A stretch of 61,916 nt of DNA from Pandoraea sp. (GTDB lineage Bacteria > Pseudomonadota > Gammaproteobacteria > Burkholderiales > Burkholderiaceae): the NCBI GenBank assembly GCA_031291335.1, contig JARLJF010000060.1, positions 1-61,916 on the forward strand. The letters are read 5' to 3'. This document shows positions 7,739 through 16,085 of the stretch, in pieces (positions within the stretch are counted from its first letter, which is position 1; each line of letters starts with the position of its first letter). The translations under genes and the position numbers were made by a program. The notes beneath the pieces were generated by a model, which was given only the letters and a program-made list of their open reading frames with translations, had not been told where the DNA came from and did no database searches.

Positions 7739-9220
7739 TTACGACTCCGTTTTTGCCGATTGGCTTGGGCGCGTACGCGCTTCCAGATACATCCGTTCCA
7801 GTTGCTTGCGATCGGCCTTGTCGCTGTTCGTGGTCGGGAAGCCGTGGCACACGAGCAACTCCGACGGGATCATGTACGACGGCAGCCGGTGCGCGAGCAA
7901 CGCCTTCCAGTCGGCCAGCGCCTCGGGCACGTCGTGCAGACCGGCGGGGCCACTAGTCTCCGGCTCGACGAAACCGATCATGCGCACGATCACGCCGTCC
8001 GCACGCCGCAACGCCACGGCGGCCCCCGCCCGAATGCCGGGCAGCGTCGCGAGCGAAGCATCGACTTCCGCCAGTTCGATGCGGTAGCCGTGCATCTTGA
8101 TCTGATCGTCCCGCCGCCCGCGGAAGGTCACGAGTCCCCGCGCGTCGATCTCACCCAGATCGCCACTTCGGTAGGCACGTTTGCCGTGATGCAGGAACAG
8201 TCGTGTCTCGTTCAGATCAGGGCGGTTCAGATATCCGCGCATGACGTGATCGCCCGCCATGCAAATCTCGCCGTCGTCGATAAACACTTTGGCGTAAGGC
8301 TTGGCTCGTCCGATGGGAAATGGCAATGGGGCCGCCGCACGTAACGCCGGGTCGATCTCGACCCACGTCGTCGAGCAAGTGGCCTCTGTCGGGCCATAAG
8401 AATTGACGATGCGAACCTCCGGGAAGCGTTGCCATAGCGCTTCGGCGACGGCGGGTGTCAACGATTCCGCCCCGAAGACGAACATGCGCAAATCCGGCAG
8501 ATGCGCGTGATCGAAATCGGGATTCAGCAATTGCTGCCTCACGAACGATGGCGTCGATGCCCACACGTTGACGTGCGTGTCGGCGAGGTAGTCGGCGAAC
8601 GTCTGGCGATCGGCAATGATCTCGCGCGGGCACAACACGCAGCACCCGCCCGTGGCGAGTGCTCCCACCCAGTTAAACAGCGAGAAATCGAAGCTGAACA
8701 GCATCTGGTCCATGAAAGCGGGGGCCGTCCCCGGCTTCACGTCGTCGCGAATCCAGCCGGCAAACAACGCCACACTGTCGCGGCCGATCTGCACCCCCTT
8801 GGGGTCGCCGGTACTCCCCGAAGTGAACATGATGTACGCGAGCCCGCGCTCGGTCAGCATAGCGACGTTGTGCCCGGTCGGCACGAAGACATCGGCCTGC
8901 GCGTCGAAGCAAAGCCCCGCTTGCACCAGCTCGCCAATGCGGGCAATGCGCTGCGCTGGATTGATGACGTCCACCGGCACGAACGGTGTGCCCAGACGCA
9001 GGCAGCCGAGCATCGCCACCAGAAACACCGACTCCTTGTGCCCCGAAATGACGAGCGGCACATCGGGCAACACCCCCGCCACGGTGGCATCGGCCATCCA
9101 CTGATCCGTGGCGACCTGCAACTCCGCCCACGTGAGCGTGCCCTGAGTATCGATGACGGCAGGGGCGTCAGGCGCCTGTGCAACGTCGACGAATGCCAAC
9201 CGTTCGAAATCAAAACGCAT
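7739..9220 (-). CDS. DltA-like adenylate-forming enzyme (aminoacyl-carrier ligase)
   Basis: 493 residues, with a strong ribosome site (GGAGGAG) before ATG 9220. ANL-superfamily motifs are present: TSGSTGDPKG (133-142), SFDFS with Asp178 (the Asp that binds the alpha-amino group in amino-acid-activating enzymes), YGPTEA (275-280), the GDxG hinge region and a C-terminal catalytic Lys region (TNSDKADRKQL). The best relatives I recognise are D-alanine:carrier ligases (DltA), which load DltC. By eye the DltA cysteine that selects D-Ala (FxFCGE in Bacillus) is Gly250 here (FVFGAE). Amino-acid activation is therefore likely, but the amino acid may not be D-alanine. It lies next to a DltC-like carrier and an MBOAT protein. 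Confidence 0.82.
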   Translation of the reverse strand: MRFDFERLAFVDVAQAPDAPAVIDTQGTLTWAELQVATDQWMADATVAGVLPDVPLVISGHKESVFLVAMLGCLRLGTPFVPVDVINPAQRIARIGELVQAGLCFDAQADVFVPTGHNVAMLTERGLAYIMFTSGSTGDPKGVQIGRDSVALFAGWIRDDVKPGTAPAFMDQMLFSFDFSLFNWVGALATGGCCVLCPREIIADRQTFADYLADTHVNVWASTPSFVRQQLLNPDFDHAHLPDLRMFVFGAESLTPAVAEALWQRFPEVRIVNSYGPTEATCSTTWVEIDPALRAAAPLPFPIGRAKPYAKVFIDDGEICMAGDHVMRGYLNRPDLNETRLFLHHGKRAYRSGDLGEIDARGLVTFRGRRDDQIKMHGYRIELAEVDASLATLPGIRAGAAVALRRADGVIVRMIGFVEPETSGPAGLHDVPEALADWKALLAHRLPSYMIPSELLVCHGFPTTNSDKADRKQLERMYLEARTRPSQSAKTES

Positions 9221-9252
9221 GGTGGAACTCCTCCGGCAAATCGCGCCTGTCC

Positions 9253-9492
9253 TCAGGCGCCCTTGCGTTCCGCGATGAACGCGGCCAACGTGTGCACTGA
9301 CTGGAGATACACGTCGATCTCCGACGGCGGCACCTTCACGCCGAACTCGCGCTCGACGGCGAGCACCACGTCGACCGCTGACAGCGAGTCGACCAGCCCG
9401 GAATCGATGAGCAGCGTGTTGGGCTCGACCTGTGTCAGAACGATATTGCCGACGATCTCGCCGACTTTGCTTTCGATGTCATTGACGTTCAT
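9253..9492 (-). CDS. DltC-like acyl/aminoacyl carrier protein
   Basis: 79 residues from ATG 9492, preceded by GGAG at good spacing; longer upstream extensions overlap the next gene and are rejected. It is an acidic four-helix carrier with the phosphopantetheine site DSGLVDSLS, Ser36 being the attachment serine. Size and sequence match DltC-type carriers better than fatty-acid ACP. It would be loaded by the adjacent DltA-like enzyme and hand its thioester to the MBOAT protein at the membrane. It is separated from its neighbours by 26-32 bp in the same operon. Confidence 0.85.
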   Translation of the reverse strand: MNVNDIESKVGEIVGNIVLTQVEPNTLLIDSGLVDSLSAVDVVLAVEREFGVKVPPSEIDVYLQSVHTLAAFIAERKGA

Positions 9493-9518
9493 GAGACGAC
9501 TCCGCGAACAATTCGCTA

Positions 9519-11096
9519 TCAAAATTGGAAATAAAGGAAACGCGTTTCCTTGTGAAGATTCACGAGGCACAGAAACAGCAGCAGGAGCGTGACCGATGTC
9601 CATGCCGGATTCGGTTGCCAGCGCATGAAGCGACGCGCTGCCTCTTGCACCTTGAACAGCGCTGGCGAGTAGCGACCGAGAATCTGATGCGCGTTCGGTG
9701 TGAACCAGACGATGCCGAGCAGCACAACGACGTACGCCAGTTGCAGGTGATGCCCGATGAGCAAACGCCACCCATCGCCGAGACTCGCGCCGTCGAGATA
9801 GCTCAGCGACGGCCATGCCTCAACACCTCGCAAGCCGATCATTCCCTCGAGCAACAACATGGCGTCATGTACGCCGTTGGCGCGGAAGAAGGCCTGCGCG
9901 ACCAGTACGGCAACGAAGGTCAATGCCACCGAGGCGATATGCGCCAGCCAGTGACGCTTGTGCGACGCCGGCTTGCGCCCGACGACGAAAATGCGCCAGC
10001 CGTGATTGATCGAGAGATACGCCGCGTGCAGCAATCCGAAGATCAGAAACTGAAAGCCCGCCCCGTGCCAGATACCGGCCAGCCCCATGGTGAAGACCGT
10101 GGGCACGACAATTGTGCTCACAAACCCCGACGGCGTGCGAGCCCCTTCCGTGCCGACCGGCAAGCCGCGCTCGCTGCGGCGGCGCGAAATCGCCATCGCC
10201 ACCGGGTAGAACAGGTATGACGTGAGGTAGCGCGTGAGCGTGATGTGCCAACGCGCCCAAAAGTCGATGACGCTCGTCGCCTTATAGGGCGAATTGAAGT
10301 TCAGCGGGAAGCGAATCCCGAACATCTTCGCCAGCCCGAGCGCCATGTCCGAATAGCCGGAGAAGTCGAAGTACACCTGCAACGCGTAGCAAAGACTGGT
10401 GCCCCACGCGGCCCAGAATTGCAGGTCTCCCGGCGACGCGAATCCTGCATCGGCATAAGAGGCAATGGCGTCGGCCAGCAACACTTTCTTGGCCAGACCG
10501 ATGACAAAAAGAATGCCGCCGATCGACAGGTTCTCGGCCTTGAATCGGTAATTCTCCCGCTGCGCGAACTGCGGCATCATTTCCTTGTGATGCAGGATCG
10601 GACCAGCGATCAGGTGCGGGAAGAACGTGACGAACAACACGTAGCTGAGCCAACTGTGTTCCTTGACCAGCCCGGCGCGGCAATCGAGCAGATAGCCGAT
10701 TTGCGTGAACGTGAAGAACGAGATACCCAGCGGCAGCACCAACGTATCAATCGTCGAATGCGTCAGACCGAGGTCGTGCATGAACCCGAAAAGCGCAGCG
10801 AAATACTTGTAGTGAAACAGCACAACCAGATCGGTGCCCACGCCCAGCGCAACGATGGCGCTCTGCACGCGTGCCCGGCCCGCATTTCGCAGCACGCCCT
10901 GGCTGATCGCGTAGTTGAACGCAATCGAGATCGCCAGCAGCACGACGAACTGCGGATTCCACCAGCCATAGAAGACGAACGACGTCAGGCACAGCCAGAA
11001 CGCCGCAAGGCGCAAGTTGATCGCCCCGCTGACGTAATAGCCGGCCAGCGCCACCGGCAGAAACAGCAACAGGAATAGGTAGGAGTTGAACAGCAT
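9519..11096 (-). CDS. MBOAT O-acyltransferase (DltB/AlgI family)
   Basis: 525 residues with 10-12 hydrophobic helices. The MBOAT signature with the essential histidine lies in AGIWHGAG (His344). DltB passes a carrier-bound D-alanyl group across the membrane, and AlgI does the same with acetyl groups during alginate acetylation. The length (about 520) is closer to AlgI than to DltB (about 400). With a DltC-like carrier encoded next to it and AlgJ/AlgF partners also present, it is the logical membrane step joining both modules. The protein ends in a hydrophobic/aromatic tail (FLYFQF). Confidence 0.9.
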   Translation of the reverse strand: MLFNSYLFLLLFLPVALAGYYVSGAINLRLAAFWLCLTSFVFYGWWNPQFVVLLAISIAFNYAISQGVLRNAGRARVQSAIVALGVGTDLVVLFHYKYFAALFGFMHDLGLTHSTIDTLVLPLGISFFTFTQIGYLLDCRAGLVKEHSWLSYVLFVTFFPHLIAGPILHHKEMMPQFAQRENYRFKAENLSIGGILFVIGLAKKVLLADAIASYADAGFASPGDLQFWAAWGTSLCYALQVYFDFSGYSDMALGLAKMFGIRFPLNFNSPYKATSVIDFWARWHITLTRYLTSYLFYPVAMAISRRRSERGLPVGTEGARTPSGFVSTIVVPTVFTMGLAGIWHGAGFQFLIFGLLHAAYLSINHGWRIFVVGRKPASHKRHWLAHIASVALTFVAVLVAQAFFRANGVHDAMLLLEGMIGLRGVEAWPSLSYLDGASLGDGWRLLIGHHLQLAYVVVLLGIVWFTPNAHQILGRYSPALFKVQEAARRFMRWQPNPAWTSVTLLLLFLCLVNLHKETRFLYFQF

Positions 11097-11130
11097 CGGA
11101 TATCGCGTATCGTGTCGTCGGACGTTGGTG

Positions 11131-12231
11131 TCAGGGCAAACGGGTCAGCACGGACTTCTCGTCGTCGCTAAGCGGCAGCGATAACGCGTTCTCCGAGAAT
11201 TCCCAGATCACCAGCTTCAGACTCTTGGGCCACTGCGCACGCTGCTTGAGAGCCACTGTCAGCGCGCCCGCAAAATCGCCGCCATCCAGGCTCAGGTTCC
11301 ATACTTCGCGCCCCAGATCGACCCCGAGCCATTCGGCAAAATTGCTGCGGCGCCCGTGTGAGCTTCCCGCGAGCATCACCTCGACGGGGGGCGTATCGTC
11401 GAGCAGTCCGCCCGCCCGGATGGGGGCAATGTGCTGCGCATACGCCAGATCGGGACGCGGTCGCCATGCGCCGCGGGCATGCTCCAGCCCCGATAGCGCG
11501 AGCAGGTCGCCTACGCGCGGTTGTGCCGGTGCGGGCGTGCCGACATCGAACGCCTGCGCCCCCTTGCCCTGCAGCAGCGAAAGACCGGCGAGCGCTACCC
11601 TGGCAGCGGCTGCGCGCGCGCCATCGGCATTCATATGGACATCGGTCCGGAAGAACATGGGCTGGTTCGCATCGGCGAGCGTCGGACGCAGATCGACGAA
11701 CGGCACGCCCTCGCGTTGCAGCATCGATTTCACGACATCCAGACGCGCGAGCATGGCCTGCGAGACCTGCCGCCCGCACAGATGCGCCGACTCGATACGC
11801 GCCTTGTCGGGCACGGCCACCACCAACACATTCACCCCTTGCGCGCGCACCTGAGACAGCCAGTAATTCATGAGACGCAAGCGATCCTCGAATACAACGT
11901 CCTTCGTGCCGGGTTTCGGCCGCATGCCATCGCGATAGAACATCCACTGCGGACATCCCATCGCGACCTGATCGCCGACGTCGCCCAGCAAGCGGTAACG
12001 AACGGCCGCGTTCCACGTCTCGACGGTATCTTGCTCGGGAAGCCGCAACGATTTGTTCAGCGCCGCACCCGCAGTCCCGTTCAGCCACGCATTCAGATTC
12101 ACCTGATCGCGGTCGAGCCGCGCATGGGCGAGCGCCCACACGCCCCAGACGAGGCCGGCGGCGAGCAGCGCCGCCATGACGAACGCCGTCATTCGGTGCG
12201 ACGGCGCGTGGAGGGGTTCAGTGTCCGGCAC
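11131..12231 (-). CDS. AlgJ-type SGNH acyltransferase/esterase, membrane-anchored
   Basis: 366 residues with a GTG start, 4 bp after the upstream gene. One N-terminal membrane anchor (about 14-35) is followed by a periplasmic SGNH-hydrolase-like domain. Catalytic features of AlgJ/AlgX are visible: TDVHMN with Asp197 and His199, and a serine in AGSSHG (Ser290/291, the second aligning best). AlgJ/AlgX-type proteins attach acyl groups to exopolysaccharide in the periplasm; DltD plays the equivalent part in D-alanylation. It follows a second, shorter homologue (12236), so two periplasmic enzymes serve this pathway. Confidence 0.78.
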   Translation of the reverse strand: MPDTEPLHAPSHRMTAFVMAALLAAGLVWGVWALAHARLDRDQVNLNAWLNGTAGAALNKSLRLPEQDTVETWNAAVRYRLLGDVGDQVAMGCPQWMFYRDGMRPKPGTKDVVFEDRLRLMNYWLSQVRAQGVNVLVVAVPDKARIESAHLCGRQVSQAMLARLDVVKSMLQREGVPFVDLRPTLADANQPMFFRTDVHMNADGARAAAARVALAGLSLLQGKGAQAFDVGTPAPAQPRVGDLLALSGLEHARGAWRPRPDLAYAQHIAPIRAGGLLDDTPPVEVMLAGSSHGRRSNFAEWLGVDLGREVWNLSLDGGDFAGALTVALKQRAQWPKSLKLVIWEFSENALSLPLSDDEKSVLTRLP

Positions 12232-12235
12232 GTGC

Positions 12236-13246
12236 TCAGTTCCCCAGTGCGGCCTTCAGACGCGAGCGCCATGCGTCGGGCGTCATGATCGAGGCGTTGT
12301 CCCACAAACCGGAGGCATCCGGGCCTTGCGAGTAAGCCGGTTCGAATATCTGCCAGACCAGCACCTGCGGCTTCGTCTGCTTGAACGCGGGGGACTCGAG
12401 GTATTCGAGCAGCATCACCCATTGCCCGACATTCCCCGGCTTCCAGTTGACCGAGACCGGGCGGTCGAGCACGTTCGACAGCTTCTGCGGAAAGCCGAAG
12501 TACGGCTGCATCATGCTGTGTCCGGTGATATGTACCGGTGCGGGCGCGTCGTCGAGCAGCGCCTGACCTTCGGACGGACGACGCACCGTGAACACTTCGC
12601 GGCCCACCGCCTTGCGCTCATCGGTCGTCAGAAACAGATCTGCGAGATCGCCATAGCGACGATCGTTGACCATGCCGCCCAACGGCATGCCCGTTCCCGG
12701 CTGACCAGACAGATTCGGAACGTCCCGGCGGATCATGTCGGCGGTCGCCTGCGCAGTGGCGTCCGCGGCTACCTGTGTCCAGTGCTGGTCGGTCCGGTAA
12801 TAGACATCCTGACCGCCGTCCTTGATGCGACGCAAGATGACTTCGTCGTCGAAGGTGGTGATACCTGCGGCTTGCAGCTTGCCCAGAATCGTCTGGTAAC
12901 GCGCCTTGACCTCGGGGCTCATGACCTTGCCGTCGGGCAGCTTGTCCTGATAGAACAGCGACTTGTCCGGCAGCAGCAGCACTTCGAGTTTGATGTTGCG
13001 CGCGGCGAGCGCATCACGCGCTTCACGCACGAGCGCCGTGTTCGCGTCGATGCCGCGCGTGTCCACTTGCGTGAGACTGCCCCAGCCGGGGAATAACCAG
13101 TTGTCCTTGCCGCGCATGATGAGCGTCGACGCGTCTTGCGCCTGCGCTGCGCCGAAAGCCAGCGTCGTCACGCAGGCTAGCAGACAACGCAGCATGCCGG
13201 TGCTCAAGCACCGCGATGCGCGGAATTCGGAAGCCTTGAAGCTCAT
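12236..13246 (-). CDS. AlgJ/AlgX-like SGNH protein, secreted
   Basis: 336 residues. A cleavable-looking signal (about 1-36, ending FGAAQAQ) and a GAGGAG ribosome site precede an SGNH-like domain. RTDQHWT gives Asp153 and His155, and GHSMM gives Ser244, the triad expected of AlgX/AlgJ acetyltransferases. It lacks the extra C-terminal carbohydrate-binding module of AlgX, as far as length allows. It is probably soluble in the periplasm, in contrast to the anchored paralogue that follows. Acyl transfer to the secreted polymer is inferred; de-esterification is the main alternative. Confidence 0.78.
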   Translation of the reverse strand: MSFKASEFRASRCLSTGMLRCLLACVTTLAFGAAQAQDASTLIMRGKDNWLFPGWGSLTQVDTRGIDANTALVREARDALAARNIKLEVLLLPDKSLFYQDKLPDGKVMSPEVKARYQTILGKLQAAGITTFDDEVILRRIKDGGQDVYYRTDQHWTQVAADATAQATADMIRRDVPNLSGQPGTGMPLGGMVNDRRYGDLADLFLTTDERKAVGREVFTVRRPSEGQALLDDAPAPVHITGHSMMQPYFGFPQKLSNVLDRPVSVNWKPGNVGQWVMLLEYLESPAFKQTKPQVLVWQIFEPAYSQGPDASGLWDNASIMTPDAWRSRLKAALGN

Positions 13247-13298
13247 GCGGCAACTCCTCGATATTGATGAAAATCTGTCATGCCTGAATACCCGGTCA

Positions 13299-16085
13299 TC
13301 AGTAAGAAAGCGTAAAGGTCATGAACAACCCTTTCGCCCGATCCGCCTGACCGCCGCCGATATTGAAGCGGTACTGCGTCGTGAAGTCGACGTACGATCT
13401 GGCGGTGTTGTAGTGATTCGAGCGGAAGTAGTAACGGGCGCTGACGCCGACACCGGCACCCAGCGACCACGACGACCCATCGCCGAGCAGGTCATAGCTG
13501 CTCACGGCTTGCGCCGGCGTCCCCTGATCGTTGATCGGCAGTCCGTCCACACTGTCGGCGTTTCTCAGCCAATCACCACCGATCACCAGATGGGGAAACA
13601 GCACGAGATGCTCGTCGATCTGGTCCATGCGGAAGCTCTGCCCGGCACGCACTTCGAAGGCGGCGAAGTACTGCCGCCGTTTGACCGTGCCCGACGTGCT
13701 GGCGCCGATCGCGCCCGTGGCGTTGTTCGTGAGCCAGAGTTGTGACGGCAGGTCCTGCCACGAATAGCCCGCCTGCACATAGCTCTCGAGCGTGAACCAG
13801 CTCGGCTTGTCCATGCGCAATTCGCTACCGATGTAGTACCCGTAGGTGGCATAGGCCAACCAGCCGCCATTGCCCGCGTTAGCGTGGTAATTCGCCGTCT
13901 GGTTGTTCCGATTCAGCGTGCATTGCAAATCCTGGCGCTGCGGCTGGAAAGTGCCTGAGCGGGTCGCCGACCCGAGCAGGAACTGGCGCTCGATACCGAA
14001 CGTCAACCCGAGGTCGGTCGACGGCGTAAAGCGCATGCCGAGAATGCCCACCGTCGTCGGAATACCCGAGTTACCGGAGTTCAACGTCGAATCGATGTTG
14101 ACCGGCGTCTGATTGCACGGGTCGGCGGCGGTCTGCGCGAGGGTTCTGCCACCGGAGTCGTACAAGGTATTCGACAACTGGCCGTAGATTTCGAACGCGT
14201 GATTGTTCGAGTTCAGCCAGCCGCGAGGACGCCAGAAGACTTCGGCGGTGCTGAACACGGCGTTGCCCGGCACAGAGATCGCAGCCCCGCCAAGCGCGCC
14301 GCCGGCAGGACGCGCCCCGCGATACCCCACGGAAACCGTCGCCCCCCACTGCCGCGACACGTCGGCGATGGCGCTTCGCGTGTCGTACAGTTGCTCCGGC
14401 GTGAACGACAGCCGATTTGCGTCGTAATCGTCGATGGCCCTGCGGAACGTTAGCTCGGCATCGTCCTTCCGACCGGCCGCCGAGAGCGCATACCCCTCCG
14501 CAAGCACGGCATCGGGTGGCAAATCGCCGGCCGCACGCGCCGCCTCGAAATCCTGCACTGCGAGCGAAGGCTGGCCGATGCGTTGACGCAAATAGGCGCG
14601 CTGGATCAGCAGATCCTGATCGCCCGGTTTCTCGGCGAGCGCTTTCTCCAGGCGATCACTCGCCTCCTTCGTCTGCGCCGAGTTGCCTGCGGCCAACGTC
14701 GTCGTCAACAGACTCTGGTAGATGGTACTCTTCGGGTCCGAGTCGACGGCGCGACGCGCCTGCTTGATCGCCTCCTGATAATCTCCGCGATCGTAGGCGG
14801 CGTAGGCCTGCCCCGAAGGTCCGCCATAGCCCACCGTGTCGTAGGGAAGCAGCTCATACACGGTGCCATAGGGCGTCTCGCGCGGGTCTTGAATCGGCGC
14901 AGGGAAATTGACCTGCGTGAGCGCCGACGGCGGCCGTTTGTTCGAACGCGCAAGCTTCAGTCGGGACTTCGCGGCATCGTCCTTGTCGCCCAGCGGCGTG
15001 ACGAGGGCGATGGCTCGCGCGTGATCGCCTGCGGCCAGCGCCGCATCGGCCGCGATCAGCCGAACGTGGCGGACCTGTCCTTCGTCCAGCCAGTCTTGCT
15101 TGATCGCTTCGTCGAAGTCGGCGTCTGCCAGTGTCTTCTTGCCCTGAAGCTGGCGCAGATACCCCCGCATCTCCAGCGCCACGGTGTTCTCGTCGTTCTG
15201 CTTGAGCGCCTCGGACGCCGCATCTTCGGCGGCCGCCAACTGGTTGTCGAGCATGAGCGACGAAATCAGCAGCAGCCGATAGCTATCGTCGTCCGGTGCG
15301 AGACTGACCGCTTCACGCGCAAAGGGAATCGCTTTCTTCGGCCGGTTATCGATGATCGCCTGATACCCCTCACTGGCCGGGTCGACCGCTTTACGCGCGC
15401 GAAGCACCTGAATGCGCGCTTTCAAATCCGAGGTGTTCGGCGCGCCAAGCGACATCGCGGCGTTCGCGGCGGCAATACCATCGTCAAGCTTCTCCTGCGC
15501 CTCGAGCGCGCCGATCCACAACAGCGCCCATGCACCCTGCGACGGATCGGTGCGGAAAGCCTGCTCCGCGTGCGCCGCGGACTCGGCATATTGCTGCGCG
15601 TTGTATTCGGAATAGGCCTGGGTCGCGAGGGGAAAGCCGAGTCGGTACGCCTCGGTCGGCGGCGGCCCCCCGGCCTGCGCCAGATTGGCGCTCGCCTCTT
15701 GCAACGCGGGGGCATTGAACCCGTACTTGATCGCCTCATCGGCCGCTTTGCGTGCGTCTTCGAGTTTGCCTGCTCGTTGGAGCGAGTACACGAGCAGCAT
15801 GCGCAGGCGCAACACATCGGGACGCAGGCGCACCGCACCCGCCGCCGACGCCGCGGCTTGCGCGAAGCGACCCGCCTGATACTGCTTGTAGGCCTGATCG
15901 GCCAGCTTCCATGCCCGGCCGGAAAGCGGCGCCTCACCGGCCGGCTTGTTGGCGGTGGCCGAGGTCTGAGCGAAGGCTGACGTCGGCATTGCCGACCAGC
16001 AACAGGTCATCGCTGCAACGAGCGCCAGCGTGCGAACGGGTTGAAGGGGCCGAAGAGATCGGAGAGCTCGAGAAGACGTCATCAT
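13299..16085 (-). CDS. NfrA-like TPR and outer-membrane barrel export protein
   Basis: 928 residues. I start it at ATG 16085, which overlaps the stop of the preceding gene (ATGATGA), so translation is coupled. After a signal peptide (about 1-40, ending SAFAQ) come many TPR-type helical repeats (about 50-600, for example the QAYKQYQAGRFAQAA units). A C-terminal beta-rich domain (about 620-928) ends in an aromatic residue (FTLSY), as outer-membrane barrels do. The layout matches NfrA, the E. coli outer-membrane receptor for phage N4, and functionally BcsC/PgaA/AlgK-AlgE, which guide a polymer across the periplasm. It is encoded directly after the NfrB-like synthase. Confidence 0.82.
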   Translation of the reverse strand: MMTSSRALRSLRPLQPVRTLALVAAMTCCWSAMPTSAFAQTSATANKPAGEAPLSGRAWKLADQAYKQYQAGRFAQAAASAAGAVRLRPDVLRLRMLLVYSLQRAGKLEDARKAADEAIKYGFNAPALQEASANLAQAGGPPPTEAYRLGFPLATQAYSEYNAQQYAESAAHAEQAFRTDPSQGAWALLWIGALEAQEKLDDGIAAANAAMSLGAPNTSDLKARIQVLRARKAVDPASEGYQAIIDNRPKKAIPFAREAVSLAPDDDSYRLLLISSLMLDNQLAAAEDAASEALKQNDENTVALEMRGYLRQLQGKKTLADADFDEAIKQDWLDEGQVRHVRLIAADAALAAGDHARAIALVTPLGDKDDAAKSRLKLARSNKRPPSALTQVNFPAPIQDPRETPYGTVYELLPYDTVGYGGPSGQAYAAYDRGDYQEAIKQARRAVDSDPKSTIYQSLLTTTLAAGNSAQTKEASDRLEKALAEKPGDQDLLIQRAYLRQRIGQPSLAVQDFEAARAAGDLPPDAVLAEGYALSAAGRKDDAELTFRRAIDDYDANRLSFTPEQLYDTRSAIADVSRQWGATVSVGYRGARPAGGALGGAAISVPGNAVFSTAEVFWRPRGWLNSNNHAFEIYGQLSNTLYDSGGRTLAQTAADPCNQTPVNIDSTLNSGNSGIPTTVGILGMRFTPSTDLGLTFGIERQFLLGSATRSGTFQPQRQDLQCTLNRNNQTANYHANAGNGGWLAYATYGYYIGSELRMDKPSWFTLESYVQAGYSWQDLPSQLWLTNNATGAIGASTSGTVKRRQYFAAFEVRAGQSFRMDQIDEHLVLFPHLVIGGDWLRNADSVDGLPINDQGTPAQAVSSYDLLGDGSSWSLGAGVGVSARYYFRSNHYNTARSYVDFTTQYRFNIGGGQADRAKGLFMTFTLSY

